The notes: generated by a model from the letters alone, not told the origin. 64,000 bases of DNA from Streptomyces albiflavescens (GCF_014645835.1 NZ_BMMM01000001.1:731962-795961), one strand, 5' to 3'; shown: positions 16,991-25,887, numbered from the stretch's first letter. Translations and numbers: made by a program.

Positions 16991-19846
16991 GTGCAGAGGA
17001 TTCCCACGGCAACCCCCGCCGAGATCTCCGAACTGGCCCGCTGCTGCGCCGTGTTCGTGCCCGCCGATCCGCCCCGTACCGGCACCGTCGCATTCTGGCG
17101 CCCTGAAGGCGAGTCCCCTCCCGCGGTGGCGTCCGGCTCCGCCGAGGAGCTGACCGTCGTACTGCCCGCGGACGAGGGCGTCGAGCTCCTGACCGTGCCC
17201 GCCGTGCTGCTTCCTGTGCGGGCCGCTCTGCCGGTCCTCACGCGCGCGCGCGGCGCCGCACAGGTTCAGCGGGCGACCGCATTCTGGGGCACGGCCGCCG
17301 TGCTCGCCCTGCAGTTCGCCGCGCGCGGACTGCTGCTGCCGGGGCTCACGGCCGACGACCACGACGCGTGGCGGGCGGGTCCGCTGCGCGCGGAGGACCT
17401 GGAGCGGATCCGCGAGTTGGCCGCCGCGATGCCGCCCCACGCACACGCGGTGCCGGTGGACGGCGCCGAACCGCTGCGGCTGCCCGAGCCCGAGCGGCTG
17501 CTGCATGCCTTCCTGGACGCGGTCGCCGACGCGCTGCCCCGCTCACCCGCGGCGGCGCTCGCGGCGGGTGGTCCGGTCTTCGCGGCGCCGGAGCCCCAGC
17601 ACGTGCCCGAGCAGCGCGCCTGGGCCACAGATGTCGCCGCAGTGCACGACGCGGACGTACGGATCTCCCTGCGCGTCGAGGTGCTGGGGCTGGCGTCGGC
17701 GGTGTCGGACGAGACGCGGCTGCCGTTCCGCGCGGTGTTGCAGCTGCACAGCGTGAGCGATCCTGCCCTCGTGGCGGATGCCTCCGCCGTCTGGGCCGGA
17801 TCCTCGGGCTTCGGCCCACGCGCGCGGATGGACGCCTTGCTCGCGCTGCGCCGCGCGGCCCGGGCCTGGCCCCCGCTGGCTCCCCTGCTCTCGGCAGCCG
17901 TGCCGGATGCCGTCGAGCTCGCCGACGAGGAAGTGGCGGAGCTCCTCGGCGAAGCCGCACGCACGCTGGCGTTCGCCGGTGTCGATGTGCACTGGCCGAA
18001 GGAGCTGGCACGGAAGTTGACGACCCGGGCGGTCATCGGTCCGCCGAACGAGGGAAAGGGCCCGGACAAGCTCTCGTCGGACGCGCCCTCGTTCCTGTCC
18101 GCGGACGCGCTCCTCGCCTTCAACTGGTGGTTCGCGGTGGGCGATCAGCAGCTCACTCGCCAGGAGCTGGACCAGCTGGCCGAGGCGAACAGGCCCATGG
18201 TGCGGCTGCGCGACCAATGGGTCCTCGTCGATCCCCGCGAGGTGCGCCGTGCCCAGGCACAGCAGGACCGCAAGGTCACGCCCATCGACGCGCTGAGCGC
18301 CGTTCTGACGGGCTCCACGGAGGTCGACGGCCGCCGGGTCGACGTACGTCCTACGGGATGGCTGGCGACCCTGCGGGAGCGGCTGGCGGACCCGGAGGGT
18401 CAGGAGCCGATCCGACAGCCCGCCGCGCTCCACGCGACGCTGCGGGACTACCAGGCGCGGGGGCTCAACTGGCTGGCCCGGATAACCTCTTTGGGACTGG
18501 GCGGCTGTCTGGCCGATGACATGGGCCTGGGCAAGACGATCACGCTGATCGCCCTGCATCTGCACCGGCAGACCGACGAGTCCGCCGCGGGCCCCACCCT
18601 CGTGGTCTGCCCGGCCTCCCTGATGGGCAACTGGCAGCGCGAGATCGAGAAGTTCGCTCCCGGCGCCCCCGTACGCCGCTTCCACGGCTCTCGGCGCAGC
18701 CTGGAGGGCTTGGCCCCCGGCGAGTTCGTGCTCACGACGTACGGCACGATGCGGCTCGACGCGCCCCGGCTCGACGAGGTGGCGTGGGGCATGGTGGTCG
18801 CGGACGAGGCCCAGCATGTGAAGAACCCCTACTCGGCGACGGCGCGGGCGCTGCGCACCATCGGCGCACGCGCGCGCGTGGCGCTCACCGGCACCCCGGT
18901 GGAGAACAACCTCTCGGAGCTGTGGGCGATCCTCGACTGGACGACACCAGGTCTGCTCGGCAGGCTCGGCACGTTCCGCACGCACTACGCGCAAGCCGTC
19001 GAGGGCGGCCTGGATCCCGCGGCGGCCGAGCGGCTCGCCCAGCTCGTACGACCCTTTCTGCTGCGCCGCCGCAAGTCGGACCCGGGCATCGCACCCGAGC
19101 TGCCGCCGAAGACGGAAACCGACCGAGCCGTGGCGCTCACCAAGGAGCAGACAGGTCTGTACGAGGCCATGGTGCGCGAAACCCTCGCGGAGATCTCGGG
19201 CGCGGACAGCATGGCGCGGCGCGGTCTGATCGTGAAACTGCTGACCGGGCTGAAGCAGATCTGCAACCATCCGGCCCAGTTCCTGAAGGAGGACCGGCCG
19301 AAGATCCCGGGCAGGTCCGGGAAGCTGGAACTGCTGGACGAACTGCTCGACACCATCCTCTCCGAGGGAGCGAGCGTTCTGGTGTTCACGCAGTACGTGC
19401 AGATGGCGCGCCTCATCGAGCGGCACCTGGCGACGCGCGGGGTGCCAACGCAGTTCCTGCACGGAGGGACAGCCATCAACGAGCGCGAAGCGATGGTGCG
19501 GCGCTTCCAGGAGGGCGAAGTCCCCGTCTTCCTGTTGTCGTTGAAGGCCGCGGGCACGGGGCTGAACCTGACACAGGCCGAACACGTCGTGCACTACGAC
19601 CGCTGGTGGAACCCGGCCGTCGAGGCACAGGCCACGGACCGGGCGTACCGCATCGGACAGAGTCGGCCCGTCCAAGTGCACCGGCTCATCGCCGAGGGGA
19701 CCATCGAGGACCGCATCGCCGACATGCTGCGACGCAAACAGAAGTTGGCCGACGCCGTCCTGGGCGGCACCGGTGAGGCGGCGCTCACGGAGCTGACGGA
19801 TGCGGAACTGGCCGACCTGGTGGAGCTGCGAGGGGGCGCACGATGA
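16991..19846 (+). CDS. SNF2-family DEAD/DEAH helicase-like ATPase
   Basis: 951 residues from GTG 16991. The N-terminal half is an Ala-rich accessory region ending in a DUF3670-like SNF2-associated segment (about 330-470). The motor follows: DDMGLGKT (Walker A, near 510), VVADEAQHVKNP (motif II, near 602), ALTGTPVENNLSELW (motif III), LVFTQYVQMARLIERHL, and QATDRAYRIGQ (motif VI, near 880). SNF2 ATPases translocate on double-stranded DNA and remodel protein-DNA complexes; the bacterial substrate is unclear. The stop overlaps the start of the SWIM gene by four bases (ATGA), so the pair is translationally coupled. Confidence 0.93.
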   Translation: MQRIPTATPAEISELARCCAVFVPADPPRTGTVAFWRPEGESPPAVASGSAEELTVVLPADEGVELLTVPAVLLPVRAALPVLTRARGAAQVQRATAFWGTAAVLALQFAARGLLLPGLTADDHDAWRAGPLRAEDLERIRELAAAMPPHAHAVPVDGAEPLRLPEPERLLHAFLDAVADALPRSPAAALAAGGPVFAAPEPQHVPEQRAWATDVAAVHDADVRISLRVEVLGLASAVSDETRLPFRAVLQLHSVSDPALVADASAVWAGSSGFGPRARMDALLALRRAARAWPPLAPLLSAAVPDAVELADEEVAELLGEAARTLAFAGVDVHWPKELARKLTTRAVIGPPNEGKGPDKLSSDAPSFLSADALLAFNWWFAVGDQQLTRQELDQLAEANRPMVRLRDQWVLVDPREVRRAQAQQDRKVTPIDALSAVLTGSTEVDGRRVDVRPTGWLATLRERLADPEGQEPIRQPAALHATLRDYQARGLNWLARITSLGLGGCLADDMGLGKTITLIALHLHRQTDESAAGPTLVVCPASLMGNWQREIEKFAPGAPVRRFHGSRRSLEGLAPGEFVLTTYGTMRLDAPRLDEVAWGMVVADEAQHVKNPYSATARALRTIGARARVALTGTPVENNLSELWAILDWTTPGLLGRLGTFRTHYAQAVEGGLDPAAAERLAQLVRPFLLRRRKSDPGIAPELPPKTETDRAVALTKEQTGLYEAMVRETLAEISGADSMARRGLIVKLLTGLKQICNHPAQFLKEDRPKIPGRSGKLELLDELLDTILSEGASVLVFTQYVQMARLIERHLATRGVPTQFLHGGTAINEREAMVRRFQEGEVPVFLLSLKAAGTGLNLTQAEHVVHYDRWWNPAVEAQATDRAYRIGQSRPVQVHRLIAEGTIEDRIADMLRRKQKLADAVLGGTGEAALTELTDAELADLVELRGGAR

Positions 19847-21105
19847 CGGATCGGAACGAGGAGCGCACGTTTGCCGCGCTGCCGCCCGCGCACGGGCGGG
19901 GTTTCGCGCAGACGTGGTGGGGTCTGGCCTGGCTGAAGGCCCTGGAAGACGCGGCGTTGGACTCGGAGCAGGTGAAGACGGGCCGCAGGCTCGCGCGCGC
20001 CGGGGCGGTGGGCGCCGTGTCGGTGCGTCCCGGGCGCATCACGGCCGTCGTCCAGGACCGCGACCGGACCGCACACCGCGCGGATGTCCTGCTTCAGGAG
20101 CTGTCCGAGGAGCAGTGGGACCACTTCCTGGACATGGCCGTCGAGCGCGCGGGGCACATCGCGGCGCTGCTCGATCGCGACATGCCGCCGCATCTGGTCG
20201 AGGACGCGGCGGCCGCCGGAGTCGAACTCCTGCCAGGACTGGGCGATCTGGAGGCGAAGTGCGACTGTGACGCCTGGGACCACTGCGGGCACACGGCCGC
20301 GCTCTGCTACCAGATGGCGCGGTTGCTGGACGAGGATCCGTTCGTTCTGCTGTTGATGCGGGGGCGCGGCGAACGCCGCCTGCTGGACGAACTCCAGGAG
20401 CGCGGCAGCGCGCCTGTCCAGGTACCACCGGACACGAGTCGGGAAGGTGTGGACGCCGCCGAGGCGTACGCGGTCGGGGACATCCTGCCGTCGCTGCCGG
20501 CCCTCCCGGAACTGCCTGCCGAGCCCGCGCAGGCGCCCACCCTGGACGTGGAGACCACGCCCGCGCCCGGAGTCGACCTGGCCTCCGTGGAGTTCCTCGC
20601 GACCGCCGCCGCGGGCGAGGCGTACCGGCTGCTCGCCGAGGCACTGGTTTCCGGACACGGACAGCGTGCGGTCGAGGCCGAGTTGACACCTGGCCAGGAC
20701 GCGGTCCGGCTGGCCGCGGGCGGTCCGGAGAAGGCGATCGCCCAGCGCCTCGCCGAGGGTTCGGGACGCGATCGCGAGGAGCTGCAACACGCCATACGTG
20801 CGTGGCGGTACGGGGGTGCGGCCGCACTGTCCGTCCTCGATGACGAGTGGGCTGTGGAGGCGGAATCGCTGGCACGCGCGCGTGCGGCTCTGGAGTCCGC
20901 CTGGGACGAGGACGAGCGGCCGCGGCTCCGCGCCGCACACAACCGCTGGACGGCGGTCGGCGCGTCCACTCAGCTGCGTCTGGGGCGCGACGGGCGGTGG
21001 TGGCCGTATCGCAAGGAGCGGGGCCGCTGGGTGCCGGCCGGACCGGCGGCAAAGGATCCGGCAACGGCGCTCGCCACGGCGGAAGGAAACCCGATGAACG
21101 GTTGA
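19843..21105 (+). CDS. SWIM zinc-finger protein paired with the SNF2 ATPase
   Basis: 420 residues. The SWIM signature CxC...CxH appears as CDCDAWDHCGH (about 140-150), following an N-terminal alpha/beta region with FAQTWWGLAWLKALE. The C-terminal half is Ala/Glu-rich with predicted helices and ends in WWPYRKERGRWVPAGPA. SWIM modules bind nucleic acid or protein and recur beside SNF2 ATPases in bacteria, probably as the targeting subunit. ATG 19843 overlaps the helicase stop. The function is inferred from this pairing. Confidence 0.9.
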   Translation: MTDRNEERTFAALPPAHGRGFAQTWWGLAWLKALEDAALDSEQVKTGRRLARAGAVGAVSVRPGRITAVVQDRDRTAHRADVLLQELSEEQWDHFLDMAVERAGHIAALLDRDMPPHLVEDAAAAGVELLPGLGDLEAKCDCDAWDHCGHTAALCYQMARLLDEDPFVLLLMRGRGERRLLDELQERGSAPVQVPPDTSREGVDAAEAYAVGDILPSLPALPELPAEPAQAPTLDVETTPAPGVDLASVEFLATAAAGEAYRLLAEALVSGHGQRAVEAELTPGQDAVRLAAGGPEKAIAQRLAEGSGRDREELQHAIRAWRYGGAAALSVLDDEWAVEAESLARARAALESAWDEDERPRLRAAHNRWTAVGASTQLRLGRDGRWWPYRKERGRWVPAGPAAKDPATALATAEGNPMNG

Positions 21106-21193
21106 CGCCCGGAGTTCACCTCCAGGTCGCAACACGTTCGATGCCGGGGCCAACTCTGGCCGCTGTCAACGAACTTGTGCCCCAGGAGGCCAG

Positions 21194-22537
21194 ATGTCCC
21201 CGCATGCTGTCGGCCGGCGCCGCGTCCACCGATCCGTCGCCACGGGTGTGCCGCTCGCCGTGCTGGCCGCCTTCGTGGTGTCCGGCACCGCGAGCGCTGC
21301 GGTCGACCCGTCGCAGCCGCGGGTGACCCGCACCGCGACGCTCGGCGACATCCCTCTGGGCGCGTTCAGCAACGCACTGCTGCCCGGGACGGTGGCCGAC
21401 GACCGGGGCGTGGACCTCGGGGGAATCGGCAGTGACATCTATCCGGCCGGGCGCAAGGGCGAGTTCTGGACGATCACCGACCGCGGGCCCAACGGCCAGA
21501 TCAAGGTGGACGGCAAGAAGCGGCGGACGTTCCCGGTGCCGGGCTTCGACCCGGCGATCGTGAAGATCAGGGTGTCCGGCGACACGGTGGAGGTACTCGA
21601 CGCCATCCCGCTCACCACGTCCTCCGGGAAGCCCGTCAGCGGTCTGCCCAACCAGGCGGGGCGCGACGAAGCGCCGTACTCCTATGACGCGCAGACCCCG
21701 CTCACGTACGACCCGAACGGCGTGGACACCGAGGGCATCGTGCGGGCCGAGGACGGCACCTTCTGGCTCGTCGACGAGTACGGCCCTTCGCTGATCCATG
21801 TCTCCGCGCGCGGGAAGGTACTCACGCGCTATGTGCCCAAGGGGCTGAACCTGACGGGCACGGACTACCCGGTGGTCGAGGCGCTGCCGGCCATCCTGCT
21901 GCACCGGAAGGTCAACCGTGGTTTCGAAGGGCTCGCCCAACTCCCGGGCGGTGATCTGGTGATGGCCCTGCAGAGCCCGCTCTCGCTGCCGGACGGCGGC
22001 GCGGGTGACGCCTCGCGCACGACGCGGCTGCTGCGCTTCTCGCCCAAGAAGCAGGCCGTGACGGCCGAGTACGCCTACCGCTTCGACCCGGTGAACGTGG
22101 TCGACCCGAGCGAGGACGACACGTCCGAGCTGAAGATCTCCTCCGTGGTGGCCGTCGGCCGTGACCGGTTGCTCGTCGAGGAGCGCACCGACAAGGCCGC
22201 CCGCCTGCAGCTGGTGAGGCTCACGCGTGACGCGGACATCCTCGGCGACGCGTGGGACACCGACACGACGTCGCCCTCCCTGGAGCAGCTCGACGACCCG
22301 TCAGCTGCCGGCGTTCCGGTGCTGCGCAAGCGCCTGGTCGTGGACCTGGGCACGGTCGCAGGAGTGCCAGGCAAAATCGAGGGCGTCGCGCGCGTGGACC
22401 ACGACACGCTCGCCCTCATCAACGACAACGACTTCGGGATGACCGACGGGGCGGGCGCGTTCGACGCGCAGGGCCGGCTGGTGGACAGCGGGATCGAGAC
22501 GACGGTCACGTACGTGCGGCTGCCGCACGGCATCTGA
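21194..22537 (+). CDS. Secreted esterase-like/phytase-like beta-propeller protein
   Basis: 447 residues from ATG 21194 with AGGAGG five bases upstream. A Sec signal peptide of about 35 residues ends near ASAAVD. The mature part matches the esterase-like activity of phytase family: GIGSDIYPAGRKGEFWTITD, VDTEGIVRAEDGTFWLVDEY, RGFEGLAQLPGGDLVMALQ and LALINDNDFG. Such proteins are beta-propellers, sometimes annotated as phytase or phosphodiesterase-like, and may release phosphate outside the cell. No Pho box was identified. Confidence 0.85.
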   Translation: MSPHAVGRRRVHRSVATGVPLAVLAAFVVSGTASAAVDPSQPRVTRTATLGDIPLGAFSNALLPGTVADDRGVDLGGIGSDIYPAGRKGEFWTITDRGPNGQIKVDGKKRRTFPVPGFDPAIVKIRVSGDTVEVLDAIPLTTSSGKPVSGLPNQAGRDEAPYSYDAQTPLTYDPNGVDTEGIVRAEDGTFWLVDEYGPSLIHVSARGKVLTRYVPKGLNLTGTDYPVVEALPAILLHRKVNRGFEGLAQLPGGDLVMALQSPLSLPDGGAGDASRTTRLLRFSPKKQAVTAEYAYRFDPVNVVDPSEDDTSELKISSVVAVGRDRLLVEERTDKAARLQLVRLTRDADILGDAWDTDTTSPSLEQLDDPSAAGVPVLRKRLVVDLGTVAGVPGKIEGVARVDHDTLALINDNDFGMTDGAGAFDAQGRLVDSGIETTVTYVRLPHGI

Positions 22538-22558
22538 TCTCGGGGACTTTTCGTACAG

Positions 22559-22594
22559 CGCGCGCGTGGGCGATGAACGGCGGCCACGCGCGCG
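22559..22594. terminator. Bidirectional GC-rich hairpin between convergent genes
   Basis: CGCGCGCGTGG (22559-22569) pairs perfectly with CCACGCGCGCG (22584-22594), an 11-bp stem with a 14-base loop. It lies between the stops of the phytase-like gene and the proline-rich membrane protein gene, a typical place for a shared terminator in Streptomyces. There is no T-run, as is common in this genus. Confidence 0.65.
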
Positions 22595-22601
22595 CGTGCG
22601 C

Positions 22602-23498
22602 TCACTTCAGTGGCTTGGTCAGCTTGTGGGTGCCTTTGCCGATGTCCGCCGCCAGGCTGCAGGCGACGTTGTCGATGCCGATCTTGTAGCCGCTGGAGTC
22701 CGGATACTGCACCAGGGTGCCGAGCACGGTGCCCGCGGGCTGCCTGGCCGCCTTGCGCTCCAGTGTCGATTCGCACAGCGCCGACGCGGCCTTCTTGAGG
22801 GCGGAGTCGGTCGAGTAACTGCCGTTGAGTTCGGCCACCTTCACGACTTCGGCGTCGTGCGGCTTGGTGCACGAGCGCTTGGCGGCCTGCCCGGGCAGGC
22901 TGTCGAACGTGTCGAAACAGTCGCCCTTCTTCAGCATGTAGTACGGCACTTCGTCGTTCGCGAGGGTCGGGAAGAGCGATTCCAGATCGCTCGGTACGAC
23001 TCCGCTGGGCACCTCCGAGGGCAGTGTCGGTACGACACTGGGCACCTCTGAAGGCAGCGACGGCAGTTCGGACGGGATGCTCAGTGAGGGGCTGGGTGAG
23101 CGGCGTGTGCTCTCGGTGGGCGACTTCTTGTCCTGTTTCCCGTCACCGCCGAAGGCCACCACGGCCACGGCCACGATGGCTCCTACGGCCACGATCACGG
23201 TGAGCACGAGGAACAGGGGGCCGCGGCGCCGCCCTCCACCTCGATGGCCACCGGGCCCGCCGGGTGATCCAGGAGGCGGCGGCTGCCAGCCCCCGTCCCC
23301 CTGTCCGGGAGGCCAACCACCGCCCTGCGAGGGCGGACCGTAGCCATCAGGAGGGGGACCGTAGCCGCCGGGCGGCGGACCGTAGCCGCCGGGTGGAGGT
23401 CCGTAGCCTCCGGACGGAGGGCCAAAACCACCACCTCCAGGAGGCGGCGTGTCTCCCGGCGGCCGAGGGGGCTGAGGCGGTACGGGTGGCATGGCCAT
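22602..23498 (-). CDS. Proline/glycine-rich membrane protein with septum-formation-like extracellular domain
   Basis: 298 residues from ATG 23498 (MAMPPVPP; ATG 23492 is an alternative). The N-terminal 90 residues are built of tandem YGPPPGG/YGPPP repeats, then RGGGRRRGPLFLVLTVIVAV gives a stop-transfer and one membrane helix (about 95-117). A Ser/Pro-rich stalk (SLPSEVPSVVPTLP) leads to an extracellular domain with paired cysteines, GDCFDTFDS and RSCTKPHDAEVVKVAEL. These resemble the Septum_form family of actinobacterial membrane proteins. The role may be cell-envelope related; this is an inference from the domain only. Confidence 0.75.
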   Translation of the reverse strand: MAMPPVPPQPPRPPGDTPPPGGGGFGPPSGGYGPPPGGYGPPPGGYGPPPDGYGPPSQGGGWPPGQGDGGWQPPPPGSPGGPGGHRGGGRRRGPLFLVLTVIVAVGAIVAVAVVAFGGDGKQDKKSPTESTRRSPSPSLSIPSELPSLPSEVPSVVPTLPSEVPSGVVPSDLESLFPTLANDEVPYYMLKKGDCFDTFDSLPGQAAKRSCTKPHDAEVVKVAELNGSYSTDSALKKAASALCESTLERKAARQPAGTVLGTLVQYPDSSGYKIGIDNVACSLAADIGKGTHKLTKPLK

Positions 23499-23577
23499 AC
23501 CGTCAAGAGTCGCCTCGAACCGGTCATGACGCGACCCCCGCGCGGAAGTTGATACGGACTCATGCCGTGACTCCTCC

Positions 23578-23595
23578 CCCTGGATAAATCCAGGG
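23578..23595 (-). mobile_element. IS200/IS605-type right-end hairpin downstream of tnpB
   Basis: CCCTGGAT, a two-base loop and ATCCAGGG form a perfect 8-bp hairpin 18 bases beyond the tnpB stop. IS605-family right ends carry such a subterminal hairpin. In active TnpB systems the transcript covering the 3' end of tnpB and this end is the omega RNA that guides cleavage, with the guide lying just outside the element. Here that guide would read into DNA at about 23520-23570. Only the hairpin is directly visible; the RNA is inferred. Confidence 0.6.
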
Positions 23596-23613
23596 AGCTT
23601 CTCCTGTCGGTGG

Positions 23614-24510
23614 CTAGGCCACGTCGGGAAGGACCAGCCCGGCCCTGATGGCGACGTTGAGTGCACCGACCTGGTCGGCGTTGGCGGTGTGTCCGCACCG
23701 GGTGCACTCGAACTTCTCTTGGGTGGTGCGGTTCTCGCCGGACACGTGCCCGCATTCGGGGCAGGTGCGGGAGGTGTTGCGGGGGTCCACCGGGATCAGT
23801 ACACGACCGGCGCTTTCAGCCTTGTGCGCGAGGATGCCCAGGAACACCCCCCAACCCGCATCGTGGATGCTCTTGTTCAGCCCGGCCTTTGCGGCGGCCC
23901 CGTTGGGCAGGAATCTGCCGGGCATGTCGGGGTCGGGCTTGGGCTTGGTGGTGCGGACCATGTTCGCGATGCTCAGGCGCTCGTGCGCGATCACGTCGTA
24001 GGTGCGGACCATCGCCAGCGCGGTCTTGTGTGCGTGGTCGGTACGCTGCCGCCGGACTTTGCGGTGCAGCCTGGCGACCCTCTCCACCGCCCGGCGATGC
24101 CTGGTGGTGCGGTTCTCCCGTCTGCGTCGTGGGAACGCCTTGAGCGCCCGCTGAGCGTCGCCGAGAGCTTCTGCGCTGCGGCGGCCGTGCCTCGGGTTGG
24201 GCTGGTGCTCGCCCTCGGACGTGGTGAGGAAGTGGGCTATGCCCATGTCGATGCCGGTCACCGCACCCGTGGCGGGGAGCGGTCCGGCGGGCACGTAGTC
24301 ACAGGCGAGGATGACGTACCACTGCTTGCCCTCGCGGTTGACCGAGACGGTCTTGACCCGGCGGAAGAACGCCTGCATCGCCTTGTCGAGACGGCGCAGT
24401 GTCGCCTGCTGGCTGGAGAAGGACCAGCGGCCGTGCCGCTCGGGGTCGACCGCCCGGATTTCTTTGAGCTGCGCGGACTGCTGCCCGTGTGGAAGCAGCA
24501 GATCAGGCAT
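23614..24510 (-). pseudogene. tnpB: IS605-family TnpB (OrfB) nuclease, truncated and internally deleted
   Basis: 298 codons can be read from ATG 24510. The RuvC and zinc-finger core is intact: GIDMGIAHFLTT (first Asp), YDVIAHERLSIANM (Glu), CPECGHVSGEN with FECTRCGH (zinc ribbon) and ANADQVGALN (last Asp). Homologues have about 45 more N-terminal residues. They also have roughly 80 more residues between LRRLDKAMQAFFRR and VKTVSVNREG; here those two segments are fused, removing most of the target-recognition lobe. It may encode a TnpB-like stump but is unlikely to be a working guided nuclease. No tnpA lies next to it. Confidence 0.8.
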
Positions 24511-24675
24511 CGGCGGTGACACGGTAGTGCGGTGCGCTTGTCCGGGTAGGGAGCGCGGGCGGTGACGTGCTCGGTGAACGACAGGCTCAGTCCGGCGTCG
24601 GCAAGCTGCTGGTACAGGTCGCTGACCTCGGCGTCGGGCTGTTTGGCACGGTGGGCATGTCAGCGGCCGTGGCAA

Positions 24676-25052
24676 GGTGGATCAGGGCCCGGTGGCCATG
24701 CGGGCACCGGTACACGTGTCCCTGTCTCATTGCATGCCTTCGCGCGGCTTCAACAGCCCCGTGACCAACGGCAGCTGTCGGGTGCCAACGGATGTTGAGC
24801 GTGCCGTCCGGACCTTGACGGACGCGGGATCGTGTCATCGAAGCTGAAGCGGGCTGGTCAGAAGGTCACCGGGCGGCGTTCGACTCCGGAGCTGGGGGCT
24901 GCCGGAAGACACGGCAAGGGCTCAAGGTCCCTAACACATCACACATCACACATCACACATCACACATCGGCGTTCGGTGTAACCGAAAGCTGAGCACTGC
25001 CACCCGTGGTTGCCTCATCCTGAAGTCTCAACGAGTGGACAAAGGAGAGAGC
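24676..25052. other. Non-coding stretch behind tnpB containing a 7-bp tandem repeat
   Basis: No supported gene. The minus strand has a short open frame (24587-24838) with CPHGHRALIHLATAADM that might be a remnant of the element, but it was not recognised. The tandem repeat at 24934-24968 and the AAAGGAGAG of the next gene (25041-25049) are the only clear signals. Confidence 0.45.
24934..24968. repeat. Tandem repeat, five perfect copies of the 7-mer ACACATC
   Basis: Five uninterrupted copies of ACACATC occupy 35 bases. The sequence is far richer in A and T than the surroundings. It lies 84 bases upstream of the small ABM-like gene and about 260 bases behind the tnpB reading frame. The unit is too short and there are no spacers, so it is not a CRISPR. 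Confidence 0.95.
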
Positions 25053-25328
25053 ATGATCGCGAGGGTGGCCGTTTGGGAACCGATGCCGACGGACGACCGG
25101 GACTGGGTGCTGGAGGCCGCCGCCACCGTGCCCGGTGTCCACGGCGCGTATCACCTCATCGATCCTGCGACTGGCAATGGGCTGGCCATCGCCTTCTTTG
25201 AGGACGAAGCCGCAGCTCAAGCCGCACGGCAGGCCATCGAGAAACGAGCCGAGGAGATCGGCTGGAACAACACCCCTCATGCGGCACCTGCCTCTCAGAC
25301 GATCTACAACGTCATCCGGCACGCGTAG
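25053..25328 (+). CDS. Small dimeric alpha/beta-barrel (ABM-like) protein
   Basis: 91 residues from ATG 25053, preceded by an excellent AAAGGAGAG. The pattern beta-alpha-beta-beta-alpha-beta with WEPMPTDDRDWVLEAAATVPGV, GNGLAIAFFEDEAAAQAARQAIE and a final SQTIYNVIRHA strand resembles antibiotic-biosynthesis-monooxygenase/Dabb-like proteins. These act as homodimers in oxidation or haem-related chemistry. No catalytic residues could be assigned. A strong hairpin terminator follows immediately, so it is monocistronic. Confidence 0.7.
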   Translation: MIARVAVWEPMPTDDRDWVLEAAATVPGVHGAYHLIDPATGNGLAIAFFEDEAAAQAARQAIEKRAEEIGWNNTPHAAPASQTIYNVIRHA

Positions 25329-25354
25329 CCGGGGACCGAAGCGTGTGCATCAAG

Positions 25355-25382
25355 GTGACACGGACTCAAGATTCCGTGTCAC
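25355..25382 (+). terminator. Hairpin terminator after the ABM-like gene
   Basis: GTGACACGGA (25355-25364) pairs perfectly with TCCGTGTCAC (25373-25382) around an 8-base loop, 26 bases after the stop codon. There is no T-run, but stem strength and position support an intrinsic terminator. Confidence 0.75.
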
Positions 25383-25489
25383 AGGACAGCAGCTTCGGGC
25401 GGAGCATCTGGCACCGCGGCGGGCCACCGGGTTCTGGAGGCTGGCGCTGACGCCGAGGGGGACCTCGCAGGACACCGACCGGCACACCG

Positions 25490-25765
25490 CTTATCGGCGA
25501 TCCGCGCAACGACGAGAACCTGATCCTCAGTCAGTTCTACGTGCTCATAGTCCAGTTCCACAACCAGGTCGTCGACAAGCTCGTCGCGGGAGAGATCACG
25601 GACGCTTCGGGCAGCCGCTCCCGCGCCGGCCGGAGCCCGAGCCACCGATGCAGCAGCCGGCATTCCGCTGGACCAGCTGCTCAACGTGGCGAACTACTTC
25701 GACACCGTCTTCGTCTCCGCCCGGCGGCTGGTCTCGGGGCACTACCCGTGCGGCCCTGATCATGT
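25490..25765 (+). pseudogene. Fragment of an animal-type haem peroxidase gene, frameshifted
   Basis: Frame one reads LIGDPRNDENLILSQFYVL followed by QFHNQVVDKLV, a close match to the conserved DPRNDEN...FHN core of the animal haem peroxidase (cyclooxygenase-like) family. After about 35 codons the match continues in another frame: ANYFDTVFVSARRLVSGHY, resembling the ARRLVxWHYQ helix of the same family. No start codon, proximal haem region or full-length frame remains. The piece is a decayed fragment of a protein that would be at least 400 residues long. Confidence 0.6.
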
Positions 25766-25887
25766 AGGCGTGCGCGAGGTGGAAGGGTGCAGCCTCGCCG
25801 AGCTCGACCGTCACCGGACGCTGATCAGCGCGCCGTGACGCTGGTCGGTCCTGGCGCGTCACGCCATGCAGGACCCGTGGCTGAGTG

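Noticed and set aside
17543..19681. 712-codon open frame antisense to the SNF2 helicase
   Set aside because: No family motif and skewed composition; the plus-strand frame has all SNF2 motifs in order.
23340..23420. Tandem DNA repeat in the proline-rich gene
   Set aside because: It encodes the YGPPPGG repeats of the N-terminal region and needs no separate explanation.
24934..24968. Possible CRISPR-like array
   Set aside because: Units are 7 bases with no spacers and there are no cas genes; a simple tandem repeat.
25355..25382. Possible operator or attachment site at the 10-8-10 hairpin
   Set aside because: It directly follows the stop of the ABM-like gene and is better explained as a terminator.
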